Source of the DNA: JBNJGB01 sp051747385
Lineage (GTDB): Bacteria > Myxococcota_A > UBA9042 > PHBI01 > JACKFB01
Length of the DNA stretch: 64,000 nucleotides
Direction: 5' to 3'
Assembly (NCBI GenBank): GCA_051747385.1
Contig: JBNJGB010000002.1
Coordinates: forward strand, 186,001-250,000
Part shown: one piece after another, positions 44,603 to 52,052 of the stretch
How positions within the stretch are numbered: the first letter of the stretch is position 1
Layout of the letters: every line of letters begins with the position of its first letter
The notes under the pieces: generated by a model
Database searches by the model: none
What the model was told of the DNA's origin: nothing
What the model saw: only the letters and a program-made list of their open reading frames with translations
Translations under genes and position numbers: made by a program

Positions 44603-44764
44603 CCCGTCGATCAGGGCGCGCGCCGAGGCGCCAAGCCGCGAAGGTGCGGAGAACACGGGAAGATGCACCAGGACCGCCGTCCCCGGCGGTCGCTTCTAGA
44701 TCCACCGGCCGGCAGCAGCACGAGGCCCGGCGGTCAGACGCTCCCGTCCATCAGGGCGCGCGCC
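44603..44764. repeat. 22-bp direct repeat pair around udk 3' end
   Basis: The 22-bp sequence starting CCCGTCGATCAGGGCGCGCG (44603-44624) recurs at 44743-44764 with one mismatch. The second copy is the coding end of the uridine kinase gene; the first lies in the intergenic region. It may be a remnant of a duplicated udk terminus. Confidence 0.6.
44672..44691. terminator. hairpin between convergent genes
   Basis: The stem GACCGCCG/CGGCGGTC (44672-44679, 44684-44691) has a four-base loop. It is the hairpin half of the palindromic element found at 21508 and 33896, lacking the AGTGGGGTCAAG half, and lies midway between convergent genes. There is no U tract. A CGCCAAGCCGCGAAG motif (44629-44643), like that in the 13815 element, is nearby. 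Confidence 0.45.
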
Positions 44765-45345
44765 AGGAGCCGCACGACGATCTGGTTGTCGCCCTCCCCC
44801 GGGACCACGAGATCCGCGTGGCTCCGGGAGGGAGCCACGTAGTGCTCGTGCATGGGGCGCACGGTGTCGAGGAACTGCGCCAGGACGCCGTCCACGTCGC
44901 GGCCGCGCTCCGTGATGTCCCGGCGGACCCGGCGCGCGAGGCGCACGTCGTGGGGCGTGTCCACGAACACCTTCACGTCCAGCTCGGAGAGGACCTCCGG
45001 CCAGACGAGGACCAGGATCCCCTCCACCAGGACCACCGAGCGCGGCTCCAGCGGCTGTCCGCCCGGCGCCCGGGTGTGCCGTGTGAAGTCGTACCGGGGC
45101 ATGGTGATGGGCTTGCCCGCCTTGAGCGCTCGCAGGTGTCCGGCCAGGTAGTCGGCGTCGATGGCGTCCGGGTGGTCGAAGTTCACCCGGCTCCGCGCCT
45201 CGACGCCCATGTCGGACAGGTCCCGGTAGTAGTGGTCCTGGGACACGAGGGCGCAGCGCTCCTCCCCCAGGGCGCGGAGGAGGCGACGCGCGAACGTACT
45301 CTTGCCGGAGCCCGTGCCGCCGGCGATGCCTACCAGGATGGGCAC
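44734..45345 (-). CDS. udk: uridine kinase
   Basis: This encodes a 203-residue P-loop kinase phosphorylating uridine or cytidine in pyrimidine salvage. Motifs are GIAGGTGSGKSTFARRL (Walker A), SQDHYYRD (substrate-binding Asp/Tyr), NFDHPDA, MPRYDFTRHTR and LVEGILVLVWPE. The length and order match bacterial Udk. It starts 9 bp after the stop of the upstream TPR gene and is probably co-transcribed with it. The ATG gives the standard N-terminus. Confidence 0.95.
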   Translation of the reverse strand: MPILVGIAGGTGSGKSTFARRLLRALGEERCALVSQDHYYRDLSDMGVEARSRVNFDHPDAIDADYLAGHLRALKAGKPITMPRYDFTRHTRAPGGQPLEPRSVVLVEGILVLVWPEVLSELDVKVFVDTPHDVRLARRVRRDITERGRDVDGVLAQFLDTVRPMHEHYVAPSRSHADLVVPGEGDNQIVVRLLARALMDGSV

Positions 45346-45354
45346 GCCGACAAG

Positions 45355-46383
45355 CTAGCCATACTCGCGGTCCGCGTCCAGATCGGACATGGCGCGGATG
45401 TCCGAGGGCGTGGTGACCTCGCGCCGGCGGATCTCCTGGGTGGCCTCGCGCCCCCAGCCGAGCCTGGACAGGGCGGCGATGTGGGCCTCCACCTCGGCGC
45501 GCTGATCCTCCGCCCCGGGGTCGTTCACGTAGGCGCGGTAGTGATGGAGCGCCTCTCGCACGCGGCCCACGGCCTCGAGGGCCCGCGCGTACGCCAAGTG
45601 GCACTCGGGGAACTCGCCGCGGAGGCCCAGGGCCTCCTGGAACGCGAGCAGCGCCTCGGGCAGCCGGCCGCTCCGGGCCAGGGCCTGCCCGATGGCGAAA
45701 TGCGCCCGCGCGTGGCCGGGATCCAGCTCCAGGATGGTCTGGTAGGCCTCCAGGGCGTTCTCGATCCGTCCGCTCTTCAGGTAGCAGTTGCCCAGGTTGT
45801 AGTACGCCTTCACGTACCGCGGCGACTGGTGGATCGTGCGGCGATACTGCTCGATGGCCTCCTCGTTGAGGTCCATGAGCGCGTAGACGTAGGCCAGCAT
45901 GAAGCGCGCCTTGTAGAAGCGCGGCTCCGCCGCGAGCGCCCGGCGGAAGGCCGCGGCGGCCTGCTGCAGGAGGCCCTTCTCCTTGAAGGCGTGCCCCAGG
46001 TTGAAGTGGGCGCGGGCGTAATCCGGCTCGAGGCGGATGGCCTGCTCGTAGGCGCGCACGGCCAGGTCGATGTCCGAGCACTCGAAGTAGATGTTGCCCA
46101 GGGCGAACGCCACCTCGGGGTTGGAGGGCTCGAGCCGCTGGGCCCGCGCGAAGGCGATACGCGCCTCGGGCAGGCACCCCAGGGCCGACAGGACGCTCCC
46201 CAGGGCGAACCGGGCGTCCGCCCGCCGAGGCCCCAGGTCCACCGCCTGCTCCAGGGCCCGCCAGGCGGCGTGGAGCCGCCCCACCTCGTGCAGGGCCCTT
46301 CCGAGTTGGAGATGCAGGCCGGCGTGGTCGGGCGCCACCTGGAGCAGCGTCCGAGCGACGACCGCCTTGAGTCTCGGTCCCAC
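45355..46383 (-). CDS. TPR-repeat protein
   Basis: This encodes a 342-residue cytosolic protein. The start is a GTG (VGPRLKAVVARTLLQ) with GGAGGGAG 8 nt upstream. It consists of about eight canonical TPR units (AHFNLGHAFKEKGLLQQAAAAFRRALAAEP, AYYNLGNCYLKSGRIENALEAYQTILELDP), plus a C-terminal helix segment ending SDLDADREYG. It is a protein-interaction scaffold; the partner is unknown. It precedes udk in the same operon and is divergent from the Asd-like gene. A TACGAT -10 near 46450 on the minus strand could belong to its promoter, but the -35 is poor. Confidence 0.86.
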   Translation of the reverse strand: MGPRLKAVVARTLLQVAPDHAGLHLQLGRALHEVGRLHAAWRALEQAVDLGPRRADARFALGSVLSALGCLPEARIAFARAQRLEPSNPEVAFALGNIYFECSDIDLAVRAYEQAIRLEPDYARAHFNLGHAFKEKGLLQQAAAAFRRALAAEPRFYKARFMLAYVYALMDLNEEAIEQYRRTIHQSPRYVKAYYNLGNCYLKSGRIENALEAYQTILELDPGHARAHFAIGQALARSGRLPEALLAFQEALGLRGEFPECHLAYARALEAVGRVREALHHYRAYVNDPGAEDQRAEVEAHIAALSRLGWGREATQEIRRREVTTPSDIRAMSDLDADREYG

Positions 46384-46564
46384 GCTCGTCTCCCTCCACA
46401 CTGCGCGCGTCGAAACCGGGGGAACGCGCGACCTGATCGTAGCATGCCGGACACCCTCGCCGACAGGAAGGCGCACGCGACGCTCGACATGGCGCCCACT
46501 TCCATGGTGGCCGCGACCCGCCCCGGCTGCTAGCCTCCGGCGTCCGCTTCGGAGGAGGAACACC

Positions 46565-47560
46565 ATGGCCGAGGAGACCTGGACGGTGGGGCTGTACGGA
46601 GCCTCGGGCGCCCTCGGGCGCCAGGTCACCGCCGCGCTCGAGGGCGAGGGGCTGCCCGTCGACCACCTGGTCGCCGTGGGTGGCGCCCGCTCGGCCGGCA
46701 CGCCGGTGGGGTGGAGAGGGCGCCGGATCGCCCTGGTGAACCCGGGCGAGGTGGATCCCTCGGACCTCGACGTCGCCATCCTGGCCACGCCGGACGACGT
46801 GGCGGACGATCTCCGGGGGCCGCTGAGCCACGCGGGCGCGCTCGTGATCGACCTCTCGGGGACGGGGACGGCCGCCGGCCTGCCGCTGGTGTGGCCCAGC
46901 CTGGATCCGGAGGCCCTCGAGGAGCACCCGGGCGGCTTCGCGGTCCCGTGCGCGCCGGCGGGGACCCTCGCCCCGGTGCTGGACGCCCTCGCGACCCTGG
47001 GCGCGCCGGCTGAGGTCCACGCGACGGTGCTCCTCGGCGCCGCCGCCTCCGGCCGCGAGGGCGAGGAGGCGCTCTCGCGGCAGACGTTCGCCCTGTTGAA
47101 CCATCAGCTTCCCGATCCCGCCCCCTTCGACGGGGTCCTGGCCTTCAACGCCCTGGCGGGGTCGACGCCGGGCGGGATCTCCGACGACCCCTGGGAGACC
47201 CACGCCGTGGACCAGGTCCGGCGGCTGCTCCCGGGCCTCGCGGACACCCCGCTCCTGCTGGACACGGTGCAGGTCCCCATGTTCTCGGGCGTCGGCGTGA
47301 CCCTCGCGGCCCGGTGGGAGGGCGACACCCCGACCCGCGCGCAGGTCGAGGAGGCTCTGGACGCGCGCGACGACCTGATCCGCGCCCCGGGACGGACCGC
47401 CGTGCGCGACGCCATGGAGATGGACGAGATCCTGGTCGGCCGCCTGCGCACCTCGAAGGACGGCGTCGTGCGGTGCTTCCTCGCGGCCGACGGGGTGCAC
47501 CGGACGGCCGAGGCCGTCGCCGCCCTCCTCGCACGCGTCGTCCGGGACGACCTCTGGTAG
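46565..47560 (+). CDS. aspartate-semialdehyde dehydrogenase-like protein (USG-1 type)
   Basis: This encodes a 331-residue protein with the ASADH fold: a Rossmann start TVGLYGASGALGRQVTAAL, VIDLSGTG in the middle, and a C-terminal alpha/beta domain (LAFNALAGSTPG). The active-site region reads AVPCAPAGT instead of the NC(S/T) of true Asd, and the segment QVPMFSGVGVTLAAR lacks the catalytic His of the GHS motif. It therefore resembles the USG-1 paralogues, whose function is unknown, and probably is not a working dehydrogenase. GGAGGAGGAA precedes the ATG. The gene stands alone, divergent from the TPR-udk operon. Confidence 0.82.
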   Translation: MAEETWTVGLYGASGALGRQVTAALEGEGLPVDHLVAVGGARSAGTPVGWRGRRIALVNPGEVDPSDLDVAILATPDDVADDLRGPLSHAGALVIDLSGTGTAAGLPLVWPSLDPEALEEHPGGFAVPCAPAGTLAPVLDALATLGAPAEVHATVLLGAAASGREGEEALSRQTFALLNHQLPDPAPFDGVLAFNALAGSTPGGISDDPWETHAVDQVRRLLPGLADTPLLLDTVQVPMFSGVGVTLAARWEGDTPTRAQVEEALDARDDLIRAPGRTAVRDAMEMDEILVGRLRTSKDGVVRCFLAADGVHRTAEAVAALLARVVRDDLW

Positions 47561-47777
47561 GACGACCTCCTGCAGGACTCGCCGCGCCACGGGAGTTTTG
47601 ACAAAATGGCGGGCCGGTGGTCCCGTGGCGGCGGATTTGCCAGATTGGCACGCCCTGGGGCGGCCCGCCGGCCCCACCCCACCGGCAGGAGCGCCCCAGC
47701 CGATGGCACATCGCTTGCAGAACACGGACCCGCCCATCCGCCGGGCACCTCGCATCCCCCACGACGGTGGAGACTCG

Positions 47778-49028
47778 ATGAGCAGGTCACGACGCCCCCA
47801 CCTCGGGGCCGCGCTCGCCGCGATCCTCGTGCTCGCCGCAGGCCCCGCGGAGGCCCAGACGAGCGAGATCCCGGACTTCCAGGTCACGCAGATCCTCGGC
47901 CTGGGTGAGCTGGAAGACGAGCTGGACGACCGGATCGGCAAGAGCTTCGGCGAGACCGAGCACATCATCAACATCCGGGACTGCCAGGACTACCAGGGGG
48001 GCGAGGCGGAGATCTCCTGGAGCATCGGGAGCGTCTTCGGCGATTGGACCTGGGGGGCCGCCTACTCCCGCGCGGGCTCCACCTGCAAGGCGGACGACTC
48101 GAGCTTCACGGACGAGGACGACGAGAAGTGCCGGATCACGCTCCAGCAGGGAGAGACCCTGAACGGGAGCACCGGCGCCTTCGACATCGAGTTCGACTTC
48201 CTCACCGGAGGGAACTGCAACGCCGGCACCGACCAGAACGCCTTCGCCTACGTGGTCTTCGAGCAGAGCGGCGGCACCGGCGCCACCGTCCAGGTGGAGG
48301 AGATCAAGTTCGAGGTGGACCTGAAGCCGCCCGTCGCGCCGGTCCTGGCCGAGGTCAGCGGCGGTGACCGGCGCATCGAGGTGGACTGGGACGACGACAA
48401 CAACGATCCCGAGGACACCAGCTACATCGTCTACTACTCCACGGATCCCATCCCCGCCGATCCGCCGGACGACGTGAGGACGAAGGACGACGTGGAGGAC
48501 ACGAGCACCTCGCTCACCGGCGGGGTCGTCAACGGCGTCACCTTCTACGTACGCGTGGCAGCCGAGGACGAGGCCGACAACATCGGCCCCCTGTCCGAGG
48601 AGCTGACGGTGGTCCCCGTGGAGACCGAGGACTTCTGGGAGCAGTACCTCGCCGCCGGCGGGACCGAGGAGGGCGGCTTCTGCTTCGTGGCCACGGCCGC
48701 GTACGGCACGCCCATGGCCGGCGACCTGGACGCGCTCCGGGCCTTCCGGGACCAGGTCCTGCTCACCTCCGCTCCGGGGCAGGCCTTCGTGGAAGCGTAC
48801 TACACGTGGGGCCGGTTCGCCGCCGCCTGGATCGCCGACAAGCCCACCGTCCGCGCGGCGACGCGGGTCGCCCTGGTGCCGCTGGTGTGGCTCGCGCACC
48901 TGACGACGACCCTGCCCCCGCTGTCTGCGGCCGCCGTGGTCCTGATGGGCCTGGCTCTCCTCGCCGCCGCGTCGCGACGCCTGCGCGACCACATCCTCCG
49001 CGACGTGCCCCTGGAGGCCCGCCGATGA
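47778..49028 (+). CDS. secreted FN3 protein with CFI-box C-terminus
   Basis: This encodes a 416-residue exported protein (signal LGAALAAILVLAAGPAEAQ; GGTGGAG before the ATG). Residues about 30-180 are beta-rich with several Cys. A fibronectin-III domain follows (about 185-280: PPVAPVLAEVSGGDRRIEVDW, NGVTFYVRVAAEDEADN). The C-terminal ~120 residues start CFVATAAYGTPMAGDLDALRAFRD and contain YYTWGRFAAAWIADKPTVRAA. This CFI-box C-terminal region, common in deltaproteobacteria, ends in hydrophobic segments and a basic tail and probably acts as an envelope anchor. The stop overlaps the ATG of the barrel-protein gene, suggesting paired function. Confidence 0.83.
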   Translation: MSRSRRPHLGAALAAILVLAAGPAEAQTSEIPDFQVTQILGLGELEDELDDRIGKSFGETEHIINIRDCQDYQGGEAEISWSIGSVFGDWTWGAAYSRAGSTCKADDSSFTDEDDEKCRITLQQGETLNGSTGAFDIEFDFLTGGNCNAGTDQNAFAYVVFEQSGGTGATVQVEEIKFEVDLKPPVAPVLAEVSGGDRRIEVDWDDDNNDPEDTSYIVYYSTDPIPADPPDDVRTKDDVEDTSTSLTGGVVNGVTFYVRVAAEDEADNIGPLSEELTVVPVETEDFWEQYLAAGGTEEGGFCFVATAAYGTPMAGDLDALRAFRDQVLLTSAPGQAFVEAYYTWGRFAAAWIADKPTVRAATRVALVPLVWLAHLTTTLPPLSAAAVVLMGLALLAAASRRLRDHILRDVPLEARR

Positions 49029-49768
49029 GCCGCCCCGTTCGCACGCTGCTGCTCGCCTCGCTGCTCGCCTCCGCGGCCACCCCGGCGCTCGCGGCCGAGA
49101 TCCCGCGCGAGTTCGCCGAGAGCCCGCGCCACATGATGCTCGAGCTTCACGTGGGCCCGTACCAGCCGCAGGTGGACGACCAGTTCGACTCGGCCTCGCC
49201 GTACCAGGACACCTTCGGCGACGACCAGATGATCCTCTTCGGGATGCACCTGGACTACCAGATCTGGCAGGAGGTCGGCTCGGTGGCCGTGGGCGGGGGC
49301 ATCCGCTACGGCTGGGTCGACGGACAGGCCCTGGACGCCAACGGCGAGCCCACGGACGACGACACGAGCCTGAACCTCATGCCCCTGGAGGCCAGCGCGG
49401 TGTACCGCTTCGACTACGCCGCCATCCGCTGGGGCGTGCCGCTGGTCCCCTACGCGAAGGCGGGCCTGACCTACGCCATCTGGTGGGTGAAGGACGGCCG
49501 CGACGAGGTGGCCAACGCCCGGGACCCCGACGGCGGCGGCCGGGTCGGCCGCGGCGGCACCTTCGGCTTCCACGCCAAGGCCGGCCTCCAGATCCTCCTG
49601 GACTGGGCGTCCCCGGACATGGCCACGGAGTTCGACCAGGAGGTCGGCGTGAACAACAGCTATCTCTTCGCCGAGTACTCCTGGAACAGCATCAACAACT
49701 TCGGCAGCGACACGAGCATCGACCTGTCCGACGCCACCGCGTCCTTCGGGCTGATGTTCGAGTTCTAG
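49025..49768 (+). CDS. MXAN_2562-type outer-membrane beta-barrel protein
   Basis: This encodes a 247-residue exported protein (signal LLLASLLASAATPALAAE). The mature start, PREFAESPRHMMLELHVGPYQPQVD, matches the opening of the MXAN_2562 family of small outer-membrane barrels. Alternating strands follow (VAVGGGIRYGWVDG, LVPYAKAGLTYAIWW, GFHAKAGLQILLDW), and the C-terminal Phe (LMFEF) is the usual barrel-assembly signal. The function is unknown. The ATG overlaps the preceding stop, so it is co-translated with the FN3/CFI-box protein; truA follows by 17 bp. Confidence 0.85.
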   Translation: MSRPVRTLLLASLLASAATPALAAEIPREFAESPRHMMLELHVGPYQPQVDDQFDSASPYQDTFGDDQMILFGMHLDYQIWQEVGSVAVGGGIRYGWVDGQALDANGEPTDDDTSLNLMPLEASAVYRFDYAAIRWGVPLVPYAKAGLTYAIWWVKDGRDEVANARDPDGGGRVGRGGTFGFHAKAGLQILLDWASPDMATEFDQEVGVNNSYLFAEYSWNSINNFGSDTSIDLSDATASFGLMFEF

Positions 49769-49785
49769 GAGCGCTCACGCCCTCG

Positions 49786-50601
49786 ATGAGCGCCCGCCGC
49801 ACCATCCTCCTGTTCGTGCAGTATGACGGCACGGAGTTTTCGGGCTGGCAGCAGCAGCGCAACGCTCGCACCGTGCAGGCCGTGCTGCGCGAGGCCGTGG
49901 AGGCCATGCTCCACCACCCGGTGGCGCTCCACGGAAGCTCCAGGACGGACGCGGGCGTCCACGCGCGGGCCCTGCCCGTGAGCTTCGAGACGGAGCGGAC
50001 CATCCCGCCGAGCGGCTTCCTCCGCGGCCTGAACTCGCACCTGCCGTCCGACGCCGCAGTGGTGGACGTGCAGGAGCGTCCGCCCGGGTGGCGCCCCCGG
50101 GATGCGGCCGTGGCCAAGACCTACCGCTATCAATACCAGGTGGGGATCGCCCCCCTGCCCCTCGTCCGGCGGCAGTGCTGGCACGTGCGGCGCGACACCC
50201 TCGACCTGGAGGCGATGCGCGACGCGGCCTCGCGCCTCGTCGGCGAGCACGACTTCAGCGCCTTCCGCTCTGCGGCCTGCGACGCCCGCACGACACGCCG
50301 CCGGATGTACCGCGTCGATGTCGAGCGGGGCCCCGGATCGCCGATCGTCCGCCTCACGGTGACGGGAAACGCGTTCCTGCGCTACATGGTGCGCATCATG
50401 GCCGGGACGCTCTTCGAGGTCGGCGCCGGACGCCGCCCTCCGGCGGCCGTGGACGCATTGCTGGCCCAGGGCCACCGCCCCCGCGCGGGGGTCACCGCGC
50501 CGCCCGGCGGGCTGACGCTGATGGAGGTCCACTTCGAGGGCTATCCCCGGCTGGGGAAGGCCCCGTCGCCGCTGCTTGACGAGGTCCGGGGGGGCTGCTA
50601 A
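49786..50601 (+). CDS. truA: tRNA pseudouridine(38-40) synthase
   Basis: This encodes a 271-residue RNA-modifying enzyme. The catalytic Asp lies in the motif SSRTDAGVHARA, with FVQYDGTEFSGWQQQ at the N-terminus, AVAKTYRYQ in the core and GNAFLRYMVRIMAGTLFEVG in the C-terminal half. It isomerises uridines 38-40 in the tRNA anticodon arm. The length is typical. The ATG at 49786 gives the standard start; the gene lies 17 bp after the barrel gene and 35 bp before the ArsA-type gene, so it may be transcribed with both. Confidence 0.95.
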   Translation: MSARRTILLFVQYDGTEFSGWQQQRNARTVQAVLREAVEAMLHHPVALHGSSRTDAGVHARALPVSFETERTIPPSGFLRGLNSHLPSDAAVVDVQERPPGWRPRDAAVAKTYRYQYQVGIAPLPLVRRQCWHVRRDTLDLEAMRDAASRLVGEHDFSAFRSAACDARTTRRRMYRVDVERGPGSPIVRLTVTGNAFLRYMVRIMAGTLFEVGAGRRPPAAVDALLAQGHRPRAGVTAPPGGLTLMEVHFEGYPRLGKAPSPLLDEVRGGC

Positions 50602-50636
50602 CCGTCCACCGACCCGTCCGGCGCCTGCGGAGTCCG

Positions 50637-51815
50637 ATGTCCCAGCTCACGAGCCTGCTCGAGTCCAAGAGCACCCTCATCGTCGTCGGGCCGGGCGGCG
50701 TGGGCAAGACGACGGCCGCCGCCGCGCTGGCCGTCCAGGGCGCGCGCATGGGCAAGAAGGTCCTCGTCCTGACCGTGGACCCGGCGAGACGCCTCGCGAA
50801 CTCCCTGGGCCTGGAGGGCCTGGAGAGCGACGAGGTGCGCATCGAGCCCTCCCTGTTCGCGGAGGCGGGGATCGAGCTGGGCTCCGGCGCGCTGTACGCG
50901 ATGATGCTCGACACCAAGAGCACCTTCGATCGGCTCATCGAGCGCCACGCACCGGACGCGGAGACCCGCGATCGCATCCTGGGGAACCGCTACTACCAGC
51001 AGGCCTCCACGGCCCTGGCGGGCAGCCAGGAGTACATGGCCATGGAGAAGCTGTACGAGGTGCGCGAGGAGCGGGACTACGACCTCATCGTGCTGGACAC
51101 GCCGCCCATGCAGAACGCGGTGGACTTCCTCAGCGCGCCCGATCGCCTGGGGCGGTTTCTGGACTCCAGCTCCCTCCGGGTCGTGCTGACCGGCTTCCGG
51201 ACGGCCGGGAAGTTCGGCATGGGCCTGCTCAAGTTCCAGTCGCGCCTGCTCCGGGTGATGAACAGGTTCGTGGGCGCCGAGACGTTCCTGAGCCTCCTCG
51301 AGTTCATCGACTCCTTCCAGGAGATGTACGGCGGCTTCCGCAAGCGCGCCAACCGGGTGAAGGACCTGTTCGGCTCGCCGGACGTGGCCTTCGCCATCAT
51401 CACGTCCACGGATCGAATGGCCATCGACGAGGGCGAGGCCTTCCACCGGCGCCTGGTGGAGGACGACATGCCCTTCGGCGCGTTCGTGGTGAACCGGGTC
51501 CGCGAACCCTACCTGCCCGAGGATGCCCGGGAGGGCCTGGCGGACCACCTGCTGGAGGCCGTGGACGAGGTGAAGGCCCTCGAGTTCCACGACCGGAACC
51601 ACGTGGTGGCGCTCGTGAAGCGCATCGCCCGGGCCTGCGATCGCTACGAGGTGCTCTCGGAGGTCGACCGGGATCGCGTCGCGGAGGTCCGCGAGCACCT
51701 CGGCGAGGCGGCCGACCGCCTGTGGACCGTCCCCCTGTTCGACCGGGACATCCACGACCTGCGGGGCCTCGCCGACTTCGCGGACGTCATCTTCCGCGAG
51801 GACGAGGCCGCGTAG
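50637..51815 (+). CDS. ArsA-family ATPase
   Basis: This encodes a 392-residue single-domain ATPase of the ArsA/Get3 group. It has the deviant P-loop GPGGVGKTTAAAAL (about 18-31), TVDPARRLANSLG as the switch-I region and LIVLDTPPMQNAVDFL as Walker B/switch II. A helical, moderately hydrophobic middle section (about 180-240) could bind a client. No arsR, arsB or arsC gene is nearby, so arsenite transport is unlikely; a chaperone or targeting role like other stand-alone bacterial ArsA homologues is possible. The UAG stop sits at the left side of a small hairpin shared with the converging 73-aa gene. Confidence 0.87.
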   Translation: MSQLTSLLESKSTLIVVGPGGVGKTTAAAALAVQGARMGKKVLVLTVDPARRLANSLGLEGLESDEVRIEPSLFAEAGIELGSGALYAMMLDTKSTFDRLIERHAPDAETRDRILGNRYYQQASTALAGSQEYMAMEKLYEVREERDYDLIVLDTPPMQNAVDFLSAPDRLGRFLDSSSLRVVLTGFRTAGKFGMGLLKFQSRLLRVMNRFVGAETFLSLLEFIDSFQEMYGGFRKRANRVKDLFGSPDVAFAIITSTDRMAIDEGEAFHRRLVEDDMPFGAFVVNRVREPYLPEDAREGLADHLLEAVDEVKALEFHDRNHVVALVKRIARACDRYEVLSEVDRDRVAEVREHLGEAADRLWTVPLFDRDIHDLRGLADFADVIFREDEAA

Positions 51816-51830
51816 GGACCACCCCGGCGG

Positions 51831-52052
51831 TCAGGCCATGGTCTGCTTCAGCAGCTCGAGGCGCTCGCAGACGATCGGGTCGTCCGGGTTGAGGGCGTGG
51901 GCCACGTCGAGCAGCTCCGGCGGGAAGTCGATGAACGTCACGCTCCCGTCCGGGTTGATGACGAACTCGAGGCTGTCCAGCAGCTCCGGATCGACGTCCG
52001 CGAGGGCCGCGTCCACGTCGGGCGGCTCGTCCGGGGTCTCCTCGTCGCTCAT
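51831..52052 (-). CDS. 73-aa acidic protein coupled to L,D-transpeptidase
   Basis: This encodes a small acidic soluble protein of 73 residues (MSDEETPDEPPDVDAALADV start, then INPDGSVTFIDFPPELLDVA and a helical end). I do not recognise a family. Its ATG overlaps the transpeptidase stop (ATGA), which strongly supports it as a real, co-translated gene. The pattern 'I-x-P-D-G-x-V' echoes the DUF2997 protein at 15862, but the likeness is short and may be chance. Confidence 0.68.
   Translation of the reverse strand: MSDEETPDEPPDVDAALADVDPELLDSLEFVINPDGSVTFIDFPPELLDVAHALNPDDPIVCERLELLKQTMA

Noticed and set aside
47598..47627. Perfect TTGACA at 47598-47603 as a promoter for the FN3/CFI-box gene
   Set aside because: No acceptable -10 lies 16-18 bp downstream.
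47640..47665. Sigma-54-like TGGCACG near 47650 upstream of the FN3/CFI-box gene
   Set aside because: The -12 GC is off by one base in spacing and the TTGC element is absent.
50637..51815. Arsenite-efflux ATPase role for the ArsA-type gene
   Set aside because: There are no ars regulator, pump or reductase genes nearby, and the protein has one ATPase domain; only the family name is kept.
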